A DNA stretch of 64,000 nt from Streptomyces sp. NBC_01214 (lineage in GTDB: Bacteria > Actinomycetota > Actinomycetes > Streptomycetales > Streptomycetaceae), in contig NZ_JAPEOS010000002.1 in assembly GCF_026340975.1 (NCBI RefSeq), positions 2,353,001-2,417,000 on the forward strand, read 5' to 3'. Under the pieces are notes generated by a model, which had not been told where the DNA came from, did no database searches, and was given only the letters and a program-made list of their open reading frames with translations. Positions 33,145-41,789 of the stretch are shown here, piece after piece. Position numbers and translations under genes: made by a program. Positions within the stretch are counted from its first letter, which is position 1; each line of letters opens with the position of its first letter.

Positions 33145-34776
33145 GTGCGCACCCCCCTCGTCCTGCTCAACGCCCGCCTGCTCGATCCGGCCACGGGCCG
33201 GTTCCTGCCGGACACCGCCCTGGCCGCTTCCGGCGGACAGATCACCGCGCTCGGCGACGACCGCCACATCCGTGCCCTCGCCGACGCCTCGACCACGGTG
33301 GTCGACCTCAAGGGAGCCGTCGTGACCCCCGGACTGGTCGACGGCCACATCCACCCCGTCTCGGGCGCCGAACTGACCCACGGACTGGACCTGTCGGGCT
33401 GCACCGACCTGGAACAGGTACGCACGGCACTCGCCGCCGGTGTAAGCGGACTCGCGCCCGGCGCCTGGCTGAGCGGCTGGGGCCTGGACCCGAACGCCTT
33501 CGGGGACCGGCCCGTCGAGACCGCCCCCTTCGACTCCGTGCTCGACGGCGTGCCGGCCACCCTCCTGCTCTTCGACGCCCACTCCATGCTGGCCAGTCGG
33601 CGCGCCCTCGAACTCGCGGGCGTCGACGGACCGCGGACCTTCGACCAGGCGTCCGCCGAAGTGGTCTGCGACGCGGCCGGTCGGCCCACCGGGCTGCTCC
33701 TGGAGGACGCCGCCTGCGAACTCGTCGAACGCGTCGCCCCGCAGCCCACCCGCGAGGAGCGCCGCGAGCGGCTGGCCGCGGCGCTGCTCAAGATGGCCGC
33801 CGCCGGGCTGACCGGCGGCCACGCCATGGACGCGAACGGGGACAGCCTCGACTTCTACGCCGAACTCGACGGGGCCGGACGACTGCCGCTGCGCCTGCGC
33901 GTCGCGCCCTGGTGCCAGCCCGGCATCGACGCCGACGCCGTGCGCGCGCTCATCGCCCAGCAGGGCGTCGGCGGCAGGCTCTGGCGCACCGAGGGCGTGA
34001 AGATCTTCATGGACGGCACGATCGACAACGGCACTGCCTGGCTGGAACACCCGGACCGCAACGGCGAGTCCACGCACGCCTTCTGGCCCGACCCCGAGGT
34101 CTACACGAGGATCGTGGGCGAGTTCCACCGGGCCGGGGTGCCCACCGCCACCCACGCGATCGGTGACGCCGCCGTACGGCACGTGCTCGACGCCGTCGAG
34201 AAGGCCCAGGCCTCCGGTGGGCCCGGGCCCCGGGTCCGCCACCGGGTCGAGCACATCGAGACCGTTCCCGACGACACCCTGCGCCGCTTCGCAGAGCTCG
34301 GCGTCATCGCCTCCGTACAGCCCACCCACTGCTGCGACTTCACCCGCGCCGACCACACCGACAACTGGTCCCGCCGGCTCGGCGAGGAGCGCGCCTCGCG
34401 GGCCTGGCGCTGTCGTGACCTGTGGGACTCCGGCGCCACCGTGGTCCTCGGATCGGACTGGCCGATCGCCCCGTACCCGCCGCTCGGCGTCATGGGCGGC
34501 GCCCGCCACCGCCGCCCCAGCCGCGACCTGACCCAAGCCCCGCACGGTCCCGAGCAGGCCCTCACCGCCCTGCAGGCCCTCCAGGGCATGACCGTCAACG
34601 CCGCCCGTGCGGCGGGCGAGGAGCACCTGGCGGGCCGGATCGCCCTCGGCCACCGCGCCGACCTGACGGTCCTCGCCGACGACCCGCTCACCGTCGCCGC
34701 CACCGAACTGCCGGACCTGCCCGTGCTCCTCACCGTCGTCGACGGCACAGTGACCCACCGCGCCGCGAGCCTGTGA
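33145..34776 (+). CDS. YtcJ-like amidohydrolase
   Basis: 543 residues of the amidohydrolase family 3 (YtcJ-like). The first metal site is VDGHIHPVSG, KIFMDGTIDNGTAWLEHP marks the barrel core, THAIGDAAVRHVLDAVE carries a metal His, and VLGSDWPIAPYPP the last Asp. Such enzymes hydrolyse amides or related bonds in imported heterocycles; the natural substrate is usually unknown. Start GTG 33145 with CTGGAGG upstream; the longer open frame reads through tandem repeats and is spurious. Being next to the NCS1 permease and its TetR, it may act on what the permease imports. Confidence 0.85.
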   Translation: MRTPLVLLNARLLDPATGRFLPDTALAASGGQITALGDDRHIRALADASTTVVDLKGAVVTPGLVDGHIHPVSGAELTHGLDLSGCTDLEQVRTALAAGVSGLAPGAWLSGWGLDPNAFGDRPVETAPFDSVLDGVPATLLLFDAHSMLASRRALELAGVDGPRTFDQASAEVVCDAAGRPTGLLLEDAACELVERVAPQPTREERRERLAAALLKMAAAGLTGGHAMDANGDSLDFYAELDGAGRLPLRLRVAPWCQPGIDADAVRALIAQQGVGGRLWRTEGVKIFMDGTIDNGTAWLEHPDRNGESTHAFWPDPEVYTRIVGEFHRAGVPTATHAIGDAAVRHVLDAVEKAQASGGPGPRVRHRVEHIETVPDDTLRRFAELGVIASVQPTHCCDFTRADHTDNWSRRLGEERASRAWRCRDLWDSGATVVLGSDWPIAPYPPLGVMGGARHRRPSRDLTQAPHGPEQALTALQALQGMTVNAARAAGEEHLAGRIALGHRADLTVLADDPLTVAATELPDLPVLLTVVDGTVTHRAASL

Positions 34777-34808
34777 CCGGGGAACGAGCGCGCGGGTACG
34801 TGCTCCGG

Positions 34809-34850
34809 CACGTGGGCCGACACGTGCGCCGACACGTGCGCCGACACGTG
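34809..34850 (+). repeat. Array of four CACGTG palindromes at exact 12-bp spacing
   Basis: CACGTG occurs at 34809, 34821, 34833 and 34845 within the unit CACGTGCGCCGA. It lies 63-104 bases upstream of the BNR-repeat gene. Spacing slightly over one helical turn would put the sites on nearly the same face of DNA. Confidence 0.85.
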
Positions 34851-34912
34851 GGGTGGCAGGGGCCGGAAGGCGCCCTGGACGGCGCATCCGGGGTGCGTTA
34901 GCTTCCGGCGCC

Positions 34913-36022
34913 ATGAGACTTCTGGAACTCGGAATCGGCATGTGCGCGGCAGCCCTGGTCGTGGGGGTACTCGCCGCCCCCGCCCAGGCCGATGCGGCCC
35001 AGGCCCCCGACCCGGCCCCGCTGGCGCAGGACTTACGCGGCGCCGGCTGGGCGCTGAAGGACACCGGGAAGGACGTGCGCTTCCGCGGGCTCGCTGCGGT
35101 CGACCGGACCACGGCCTGGGTGGCCGGTTCGAAGGGGACCGTGCTGCGCACGGTGGACGGCGGCCGGAGCTGGCGTGACGTTTCTCCGCCGGGCGCGGTC
35201 GCGGAGGCCCTGGAGTTCCGCGACATCGAGGCCTTCGACGCGCGGCGCGCGGTGGCCCTGTCCATCGGAGAGGGCGAGGCCTCCAGGGTGCTGCGCACCG
35301 AGGATGGCGGAGCCACCTGGACCGAGACCTTCCGCAACCCCGACCCGCGCGCCTTCTACGACTGCCTCACCTTCTTCGACGCCCGGCACGGCTTGGCGAT
35401 GAGCGATCCGGTGGACGGGAAGTTCCGCATCCTCGCCACCGACGACGGCGGGCGGAACTGGCGGGTCCTGCCGAGCGGGGGCATGCCCGAGGCCCTACCG
35501 GGCGAGGCGGGCTTCGCCGCGAGCGGCCAGTGCCTGGTGAGCTCCGGCCCGCGCGATGTCTGGCTGGCCACCGGCGGTGGTGCCCGCGCCCGGGTGCTGC
35601 ACTCCGCGGACCGCGGTCTGACCTGGCGGGTCGCCGAATCCACCGTCCCGGCGGGCGATCCGGCGCGCGGGGTCTTCGCCCTCGCCTTCCGGGACCGTAC
35701 GAGGGGACTGGCGGTCGGCGGTGACTACCGCACCGGGCAGGCCTCCCCGCAGGCCGCGGCGGTGTCCGCCGACGGCGGACGCACCTGGACCCAGGCGGCG
35801 ACGCCGCCGCCGGCCTACCGCTCGGGCGCGGCCTGGTTCCCGTACGGCCGGGCGACGGCCCTCGCGGTGGGGCCCACGGGCACCGATGTGACCACGGACG
35901 GGGGCCGCAGCTGGCGGTCCCTGGACGCGGGATCCTTCGACACGGTCGACTGCGCGGCCGGCGCGGGATGTTGGGCGGCGGGGGAGAAGGGACGCGTGGC
36001 GCGGCTGGAACGGCGGCGCTGA
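34913..36022 (+). CDS. Secreted BNR/Ycf48-like beta-propeller protein
   Basis: 369 residues. A signal peptide (MRLLELGIGMCAAALVVGVL, then APAQADA) precedes repeated BNR/sortilin-type blades: RTVDGGRSWRDVS, RTEDGGATWTE, TDDGGRNWRVL, SADRGLTWRV, SADGGRTWTQA, TDGGRSWRSL. In plants and cyanobacteria the Ycf48 group helps assemble photosystem II; actinobacterial members are of unknown function, often annotated as oxidoreductases without a cofactor site. It ends flush against the convergent GNAT gene. Confidence 0.85.
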   Translation: MRLLELGIGMCAAALVVGVLAAPAQADAAQAPDPAPLAQDLRGAGWALKDTGKDVRFRGLAAVDRTTAWVAGSKGTVLRTVDGGRSWRDVSPPGAVAEALEFRDIEAFDARRAVALSIGEGEASRVLRTEDGGATWTETFRNPDPRAFYDCLTFFDARHGLAMSDPVDGKFRILATDDGGRNWRVLPSGGMPEALPGEAGFAASGQCLVSSGPRDVWLATGGGARARVLHSADRGLTWRVAESTVPAGDPARGVFALAFRDRTRGLAVGGDYRTGQASPQAAAVSADGGRTWTQAATPPPAYRSGAAWFPYGRATALAVGPTGTDVTTDGGRSWRSLDAGSFDTVDCAAGAGCWAAGEKGRVARLERRR

Positions 36023-36553
36023 TCAGCTCGCGGGAGCGGGCGCGGGAGCGGGTGCCCCGGGCACTGGGGGTGTCTGGGGCGCCGGTGCGGTGACGAGGTC
36101 CATGCCCGGGTAGCGCCCGGCGGTGAAGCCCGCGGCCCGGTAGACGGGCTCGCCGTCCGGGCTCGCGTGCAGCTGGACGTAGTGGATGCCGATGCCGTCG
36201 AGCCACTCGACCAGCGCGTCGACGATCCGGCGGCCGTGGCCCCGCCCGCGGGCGGCGGCGTCGGTGACGATCCCGTCGAGGTAGCCGCGCCGGCCGTCGG
36301 TCCAGAGGGGGCTGGGCAGGTGGTAGGTGACCCAGGCCATGCCGGTGGCGAGCAGCGGTTCGCCGGGAGCTCCGCCGATGACCAGGCAGTGCACGTCGGG
36401 GCGTTCGCCGATGCGGTCGAGGAACCAGGTGCGGGCGATCTGCCGCCAGGCGGTGTCGGCGGGCCCGGGGTCGACCCCGAGGGAGTCGAGGGCGACGGCG
36501 CGCAGGCGTATGAGCTCGGGGACGTCGGCGGGAACGGCGGGGCGCGGCTGCAT
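36023..36553 (-). CDS. GNAT N-acetyltransferase
   Basis: 176 residues. The acetyl-CoA binding loop reads DAAARGRGHGRRIVDALVEW (R/Q-x-x-G-x-G/A form) after the strand GYLDGIVT, and a C-terminal VYRAAGFTAGRY completes the GNAT core. The tail is Ala/Pro-rich. The substrate is unknown. ATG 36553 has CCGGAG upstream; earlier starts give a Pro/Ala-rich extension not seen in the family. Its stop lies immediately next to that of the convergent BNR gene. Confidence 0.85.
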   Translation of the reverse strand: MQPRPAVPADVPELIRLRAVALDSLGVDPGPADTAWRQIARTWFLDRIGERPDVHCLVIGGAPGEPLLATGMAWVTYHLPSPLWTDGRRGYLDGIVTDAAARGRGHGRRIVDALVEWLDGIGIHYVQLHASPDGEPVYRAAGFTAGRYPGMDLVTAPAPQTPPVPGAPAPAPAPAS

Positions 36554-37012
36554 GGACACTCCGGTGGGCAGGGGCGGTCGGGCGGGCATGGGAGGCGGGC
36601 CGGTCGAGCCCGACGCAGGGGCCGGACGACGGGCCGAGGAGGGCGGGCCGAGGCGGGGGAGCGAGGCGGCGGGTCGGGCAGGGCCGGCGCCGTCCCCGCG
36701 CGGCTGGTGGTGTGACCTGGAAGGGGTCACCGGGTTGCGGCGTCAGGTGCGGTGCGTCTTCCACGGCTGGGGCGTGTACGCAAAGTAGCGCCGGCCGCCC
36801 GGAAGGCGAGCCCCGCGGCGTCCGGTGCCGGGCGTCGCGGGGCGGGCGGGACTTTGCGGACACGCCCTTCCGCCGGGAGGGGTACCGGGCGAAGGGCCGC
36901 GGCTCGTACGGGACGCCCTGGCGCGGTCCGGCAACCCGGGGGTCCGCCCCCGGACGGCGTCGTCCGGTGCGGTGCCGGGCGTCGCCACCGGTGGGCCGTG
37001 CCGGTCACAGCG
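36554..37012. other. 459-base gene-free stretch
   Basis: No ORF matches a known protein. It holds the GNAT promoter and a long imperfect hairpin (36770-36867); the rest, toward the YciI stop, is GC-rich with short CCGG-type repeats. Confidence 0.6.
36770..36867. repeat. Long inverted repeat (17-bp arms) with nested hairpin
   Basis: GGGCGTGTACGCAAAGT at 36770-36786 pairs with ACTTTGCGGACACGCCC at 36851-36867 (16 of 17). The 64 bases between contain a second hairpin, GCCCCGCGGCG with CGTCGCGGGGC (10 of 11). It resembles a miniature palindromic element or the gene of a folded small RNA. Confidence 0.65.
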
Positions 37013-37312
37013 CTACGTGACCGGGTTCTCCCGCACCGTCGACAGGTCCGCCGAGGTCTTCGTGGCGATGAACTCGGTGATGGTGTAGTCACAGACGCCC
37101 GCCACCGAGAAGGGGTCCTCGGCCGCGATCCGCTCGATCTCGGCCCGGGACACCCCGCCGGCCAGGATCACGCCCCCGTCGCGCGGGACCTTGCGCCCCG
37201 ACGCGAGGAAGACGCCGGCGGCGTAGTAGCCGTCCAGCCAGGCGATGTGAGCGTCCATCTGCTCTTCGACGGACTCGAGGGGGGCGGTGTAGCTGAGCTC
37301 CATGACGAACAT
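37013..37312 (-). CDS. YciI-like protein
   Basis: 99 residues, the size of a single YciI domain: MFVMELSYTAPLESVE at the start, then HIAWLDGYYAAGVFLASGR, and DPFSVAGVCDYTITEF near the end. It contains a conserved His-Asp pair (AHIAWLDG). Members are small dimers of unknown role, some acting as dechlorinating or antibiotic-related enzymes. It diverges from endonuclease V with only 26 bases between start codons. Confidence 0.85.
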   Translation of the reverse strand: MFVMELSYTAPLESVEEQMDAHIAWLDGYYAAGVFLASGRKVPRDGGVILAGGVSRAEIERIAAEDPFSVAGVCDYTITEFIATKTSADLSTVRENPVT

Positions 37313-37338
37313 GATCGCCAGGCTACTCTCGCTGCATC

Positions 37339-38016
37339 ATGACGAGTGTGAAGACCCCCGCCGACGAGGCCGAGGCCCGGGCGATACAGGACGAACTACG
37401 CCATCAGGTCGTGCTCACCGAGCCCGGCCCGCCACCCGGCCGCGGCCTCGTCGCCGGAGTGGACGTCGCCTACGACGACGGGCGCGACCTGGTCGCCGCC
37501 GCGGCCGTGGTGCTCGACGCCGCCACCCTGGAGGTCGTCGAGGAGGCCACCGCCGTCGGGCGCGTCAGCTTCCCCTACGTGCCCGGGCTGCTCGCCTTCC
37601 GCGAGCTGCCGACCGTACTGGCCGCCCTCGACTCCCTGAAGACCGAGCCCGGCCTCGTCGTCTGCGACGGTTACGGCCTCGCGCACCCCCGCGGCTTCGG
37701 CCTCGCCTGCCACCTCGGGGTGGTCACCGGGCTCCCGACCATCGGCGTCGCGAAGAATCCGTTCACCTTCACCTACGAGGAACCGGGCGCCCGGCGGGGC
37801 GACGCCGCCGCACTGCTCGCGGCCGACGGGGCCGAGGTCGGGCGGGCGCTGCGCACGCAGGACGGGATCAAGCCCGTCTACGTCTCCGTAGGGCACCGGG
37901 TCTCGCTGGACAACGCCTGCGCGCACGCCCTGGCCCTGAGCCCCCGCTTCCGGATCCCCGAGACCACCCGGCACGCCGACTCCCTGTGCCGCAGGGCGTT
38001 GCGGGAGGCCTCCTGA
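37339..38016 (+). CDS. nfi: Endonuclease V (deoxyinosine 3' endonuclease)
   Basis: 225 residues, the family's usual length. Catalytic Asp in the first strand GVDVAYDDG, the wedge motif SFPYVPGLLAFRE, and VCDGYGLAHPRGFGLACH with the second metal Asp. In bacteria this enzyme cuts near deaminated adenine (hypoxanthine) in DNA to start repair. ATG 37339 is only 26 bases from the YciI start on the other strand, so at least one of the two mRNAs is probably leaderless. Confidence 0.93.
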   Translation: MTSVKTPADEAEARAIQDELRHQVVLTEPGPPPGRGLVAGVDVAYDDGRDLVAAAAVVLDAATLEVVEEATAVGRVSFPYVPGLLAFRELPTVLAALDSLKTEPGLVVCDGYGLAHPRGFGLACHLGVVTGLPTIGVAKNPFTFTYEEPGARRGDAAALLAADGAEVGRALRTQDGIKPVYVSVGHRVSLDNACAHALALSPRFRIPETTRHADSLCRRALREAS

Positions 38017-38134
38017 CGCACCCGGCCGGTGCACCCGCCCGGCCGGTCGGCCCCGGCCGGTGAACCCTGCCCGGTCGGCCCGCTGGTCAGCGGTCCCGCC
38101 GGCGGTCGGGCCGGCCGGTCGGCGGTCACGCCGG
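38017..38134. other. GC-rich gap between convergent genes
   Basis: Repeated GGCCGGTCGG/CCGGCCGGT words fill the 118 bases between endonuclease V and the reductase. They can form several alternative hairpins and may act as a two-way terminator. Confidence 0.45.
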
Positions 38135-39334
38135 TCAGCGGGTGTCCGCCACCCGGAAGGTGATCCCCGCCTTCTGGAGGCGGGCGATCAGGGCGTCGCC
38201 CATCGCCACGGCCGTCGTCAGCTGCCCGGCCGCCTCCGGTAGGGCGTCGTGGGCCAGGCAGAGCGCCGACTCGGCCAGCATCTTCGCCGTCTCGCCGTAG
38301 CCGGGGTCGCCGCCCGCCACCTCGGTGAGCACGCGCCGGCCGCCGCCCTCGCCCACGAACCGCACGCTGAACCAGCTGCGCGCGCGGCGCTCCGCGTCCG
38401 GCCCCCGGCCCGGCTCCCAGCGGTCCATCAGCCACCGCCGGGCCGGCGGCACCTGCGCCAGGGCCACCGCCGCGCCCAGCGCCGCCGTACCGCCCACCGC
38501 GACGGGCAGGTGCTTGACGGAGGCGTAGTGCCGGTAGCGGAAGTCCGGGCCGTACCGCTCCAGCGCGGCCGCCGACCGGGCCACGATCCGGGGGTCCAGC
38601 GTGGGCAGCGGCAGCGCCCAGGTCCCGGTCTCCCGGCTGAACCGCGGCGCCCCCACCGGCCCGCGCGCCCGCCGCCCCAGCAGGCGGGGTTCGTGCAGCC
38701 GGCGGGCGTGCGCGGCCGCCAGGGTCTGGGGGCCGCGGCTCAGCGCGGTCAGCGCCGAGGCCAGGGTGCCGCCGGAGAAGAAGGCGTTGGACCGCATGAA
38801 CCCGTCGACCGCCAGCGGGACCCCCTGCGGCAGCTGCCGGACCGTGAAGTACGCCCCGAGGTCGGCGGGGATCGAGTCGAAGCCGCAGGCGTGCACGATC
38901 CGCGCCCCGGTCTCCCGGGCCCGTGCGTCGTGCTCGACGTACATGCGGTCCACGAACTCCGGCTCCCCGGTGAGGTCCACGTAGTCCGTGCCCGCCCCGG
39001 CGCAGGCGGCCACGAGCTCCGCCCCGTACCAGACGTACGGGCCCACCGTCGTGGCCAGCACCCGGGTGGACGCGGCCAGCTCGCGTACGGCCGCGGGGTC
39101 CTGGGCGTCGGCCCGCAACAGCGGCAGCCGCGCACATGCCGGATCGATCGAAGCCAGCCGTTCGCGCAGCCGCTCCAGCTTCGCGGTGTCCCGGCCGGCC
39201 AGCGCCCACCGGCAGCCGGCGGGCGCGTGCGCGGCGAGGTACTCGGCGGTGAGCGCGCCCACGAACCCGGTGGCGCCGAACAGTACGACGTCATAGGCGC
39301 GTTCCGGCCGGTCGTGCGGGACAGTTGCGTTCAT
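38135..39334 (-). CDS. Saccharopine dehydrogenase-like / trans-acting enoyl reductase family protein
   Basis: 399 residues with an N-terminal Rossmann motif VVLFGATGFVGALTAEYLA, then ALAGRDTAKL. Further matches are TVGPYVWYGAELV, YVDLTGEPEFVDRMY and HACGFDSIPADLG, all typical of the actinobacterial group that includes mycobacterial trans-acting enoyl reductases. It probably uses NADPH; the substrate in Streptomyces is unknown. It diverges from the CoA-transferase gene over a 269-base gap. Confidence 0.88.
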   Translation of the reverse strand: MNATVPHDRPERAYDVVLFGATGFVGALTAEYLAAHAPAGCRWALAGRDTAKLERLRERLASIDPACARLPLLRADAQDPAAVRELAASTRVLATTVGPYVWYGAELVAACAGAGTDYVDLTGEPEFVDRMYVEHDARARETGARIVHACGFDSIPADLGAYFTVRQLPQGVPLAVDGFMRSNAFFSGGTLASALTALSRGPQTLAAAHARRLHEPRLLGRRARGPVGAPRFSRETGTWALPLPTLDPRIVARSAAALERYGPDFRYRHYASVKHLPVAVGGTAALGAAVALAQVPPARRWLMDRWEPGRGPDAERRARSWFSVRFVGEGGGRRVLTEVAGGDPGYGETAKMLAESALCLAHDALPEAAGQLTTAVAMGDALIARLQKAGITFRVADTR

Positions 39335-39510
39335 GAACGGCTCCTCCCAGGGGGTTTCGGTGGCCGAGGCTAGCGTGGTGCTCGACCGTCAGCGCGAGCG
39401 GGTACGGCGCGCCGGTCAGCGGAGAACGGCGCCCCGCCCGATCGTGCGGAGCCGGACACTCCGGGGCGGCACGATCCGCCGGGAGCCCCGCCCGGGGGCT
39501 TGTGTTCGAT

Positions 39511-39522
39511 GGAACACGTTCC
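39511..39522. promoter_or_regulatory. Palindrome resembling a KstR-type operator
   Basis: GGAACACGTTCC has arms GGAAC/GTTCC around AC. With its flanks it nearly fits TnnAACnnGTTnnA, the published consensus for TetR repressors of cholesterol catabolism in mycobacteria and rhodococci (the last base differs). It lies 82-93 bases before the CoA-transferase start in the divergent promoter region. Confidence 0.5.
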
Positions 39523-39603
39523 TAGCATCACTGGTGTTACATCAGTTGTGTCACATAGCCGCACACCACGCACACCATGCACACCAGAGCCGCTGGGGGC
39601 CCG

Positions 39604-40755
39604 ATGGCAGTGACAGGGAACGGGAACCGGGACGCGAGCGGGCCCGGCCCGCTTTCCGGGGTGCGCGTCGTCGAACTGGCGGGCATCGGCCCCGGACCGT
39701 TCGCCGCCATGCTCCTCGCCGACCTGGGCGCCGACGTCGTGCGCGTGGACCGGCCCGGCGGCGGAGGGCTCGCGGTCGATCCGGCCTACGACATCACCAA
39801 CCGCGGCAAACGGTCGGTCCTGGTCGACCTCAAGTCCGCCGACGGGCCCGCCCGCGTCCTGGACCTGGTCGAGCGGGCCGACGTGCTCGTCGAGGGGCTC
39901 CGGCCCGGGGTGGCCGAGCGCCTCGGGGTCGGACCGGCCGCGTGCCACGCCCGCAATCCGCAGCTCGTCTACGGTCGGATGACCGGCTGGGGCCAGGACG
40001 GCCCGCTCGCCGAGACCGCCGGGCACGACATCGCGTACATCGCCGTCACCGGCGCCCTCGGCATGATCGGGAAGCCGGGAGAGCCGCCGGCCGTGCCCGC
40101 CAACCTGGTCGGCGACTACGCGGGCGGCTCGCTCTACCTGGTCATCGGGGTCCTCGCCGCCCTGCACCACGCCCGCGCCACCGGCTCCGGCCAGGTCGTC
40201 GACGCGGCCATCGTCGACGGCACCGCCCACCTCACCGCCATGATCCACGGAATGATGGCGGCGGGCGGCTGGCAGGACCGCCGCGGGGCCAACCTCCTCG
40301 ACGGCGGCTGTCCCTTCTACGGCACCTACGAGACCTCCGACGGCCAGTACATGGCGGTCGGCGCGCTGGAGCAGCAGTTCTACGACACCTTCACGGAGCT
40401 CCTCGGCATCGGGGACCGGGCGCCGGCCCGCAAGGACGTCGCCCGCTGGGGCGAGCTGCGGGAGGCCGTCGCCGCGCGCTTCCGGACCCGTACGCGCGAG
40501 GAGTGGACGGCGGTCTTCGAGGGCACCGACGCCTGCGTGGCTCCGGTGCTGTCGCTGCGCGAGGCCCCGGACCACCCGCACCTCGCCGCCCGCGGGACCT
40601 TCACCGAGTACGCCGGGATCGTCCAGCCCGCGCCCGCTCCGCGGTTCTCCGCGACCCCGACCCGCGTGACCTCCGAACCCGCCCTGCCCGGCGCGGACAC
40701 CGAGTCGGTGGCCGCCGACTGGGACGTACCGGCCCTGCTCCCGAAAGAGGCCTGA
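39604..40755 (+). CDS. Class III CoA-transferase (alpha-methylacyl-CoA racemase / CaiB-BaiF type)
   Basis: 383 residues. LSGVRVVELAGIGPGPFAAM and the NRGKRSVLVDLKS stretch define the family. MTGWGQDGPLAETAGHDI carries the region with the catalytic residues of methylacyl-CoA racemases (His-Asp). Racemase activity on 2-methylacyl-CoA fits better than CoA transfer, since it heads a beta-oxidation operon. ATG 39604 is preceded by GGGGG; ATG 39577 is possible. Its stop overlaps the next start by one base. Confidence 0.87.
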   Translation: MAVTGNGNRDASGPGPLSGVRVVELAGIGPGPFAAMLLADLGADVVRVDRPGGGGLAVDPAYDITNRGKRSVLVDLKSADGPARVLDLVERADVLVEGLRPGVAERLGVGPAACHARNPQLVYGRMTGWGQDGPLAETAGHDIAYIAVTGALGMIGKPGEPPAVPANLVGDYAGGSLYLVIGVLAALHHARATGSGQVVDAAIVDGTAHLTAMIHGMMAAGGWQDRRGANLLDGGCPFYGTYETSDGQYMAVGALEQQFYDTFTELLGIGDRAPARKDVARWGELREAVAARFRTRTREEWTAVFEGTDACVAPVLSLREAPDHPHLAARGTFTEYAGIVQPAPAPRFSATPTRVTSEPALPGADTESVAADWDVPALLPKEA

Positions 40756-41780
40756 TGAAACTGTCGATGATGCTCGACTACGCCGGGGACCCGCGCCGGG
40801 CCGCCGACGAGGCCGCCGCGCTGGAGTCCGCCGGGCTCGACGCCGTGTGGGTGGCCGAGGCCTGGGGCTTCGACTCCCCGACGATCATGGGCTACCTCGC
40901 CGCCCGCACCGAGCGGCTGAAGATCGGCTCGGCCATCCTCAACGTCTACTCGCGCACCCCCGGCCTCATCGCCCAGACGGCCGCCGGCCTGGACGCGATC
41001 TCGGGCGGCCGAGCGCTGCTCGGGCTCGGCGCCTCCGGCCCGCAGGTCGTCGAGGGCTGGCACGGGAAGCCGTACGACAAGCCGCTCGGCCGCACGCGCG
41101 AGACGGTCGAGCTGTGCCGGCGCATCTGGCGCCGCGAGACGATCGACCACCACGGCATCACCGACATGCCGCTGCCGCCGGAGCGGGGCAGCGGGCTCGG
41201 CAAGCCGCTGAAGATCCTCACCCGCCCGGTCCGCCCCGAGATCCCCGTCTACATCGCCTCGCTCGGCCCGGCCAACGTCCGGCTGACCGCCGAGATCGCG
41301 GACGGCTGGCTGCCCACGCTCTTCATCCCGGAGAAGACCGCCGCGGTGTGGGGCGGTCCGCTCGCCGAGGGGGCGGCCAAGCGGTCGCCGGACCTCGGCC
41401 CGCTCCAGACCGTCGCGGGCGGCCTGCTCGCCATCGGCCCGGACGCGGCCGCCGCACGGGACCTCGCGCGCCCGCAGATCGCCCTGTACGTCGGCGGGAT
41501 GGGCGCGGTCGGCAAGAACTTCTACAACGACCTGGCCGTCGCCTACGGGTACGAGGAAGAGGCCCGCCGGATCCAGGAGCTGTACCTCGCCGGGCGCAAG
41601 CGGGACGCCGCTGCCGCCGTCCCGGACGAGTTCTGCGAGCTGATGACGCTGTGCGGGCCCGAGGGCTACGTGCGCGAGCGCGTCGAGGCCTTCCGCGAGG
41701 CGGGCGTCACCATGCTCAACGTCACACCGGTCGGCCCCGACCCGGCCAAGCTGATCGAAACCGTCAAGAGCTGGCTCTAG
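40755..41780 (+). CDS. LLM-class (F420-dependent type) flavin oxidoreductase
   Basis: 341 residues with the luciferase-like TIM-barrel layout: GLDAVWVAEAWGFDSPTIMG, RLKIGSAILNVYSRTPGLIA, GRALLGLGASGPQVVEGWHG, PEIPVYIASLGPANVRLTAE. The spacing is that of F420-using members. The reaction in acyl-CoA catabolism is not known. It overlaps the CoA-transferase stop (TGATG) and is followed nine bases later by an acyl-CoA dehydrogenase, all in one operon. Confidence 0.88.
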   Translation: MKLSMMLDYAGDPRRAADEAAALESAGLDAVWVAEAWGFDSPTIMGYLAARTERLKIGSAILNVYSRTPGLIAQTAAGLDAISGGRALLGLGASGPQVVEGWHGKPYDKPLGRTRETVELCRRIWRRETIDHHGITDMPLPPERGSGLGKPLKILTRPVRPEIPVYIASLGPANVRLTAEIADGWLPTLFIPEKTAAVWGGPLAEGAAKRSPDLGPLQTVAGGLLAIGPDAAAARDLARPQIALYVGGMGAVGKNFYNDLAVAYGYEEEARRIQELYLAGRKRDAAAAVPDEFCELMTLCGPEGYVRERVEAFREAGVTMLNVTPVGPDPAKLIETVKSWL

Positions 41781-41789
41781 GGGGCCCCG

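Noticed and set aside
34853..34912. Longer start for the BNR-repeat protein at 34853
   Set aside because: It would bury the signal peptide behind 20 polar residues. ATG 34913 begins the signal peptide exactly.
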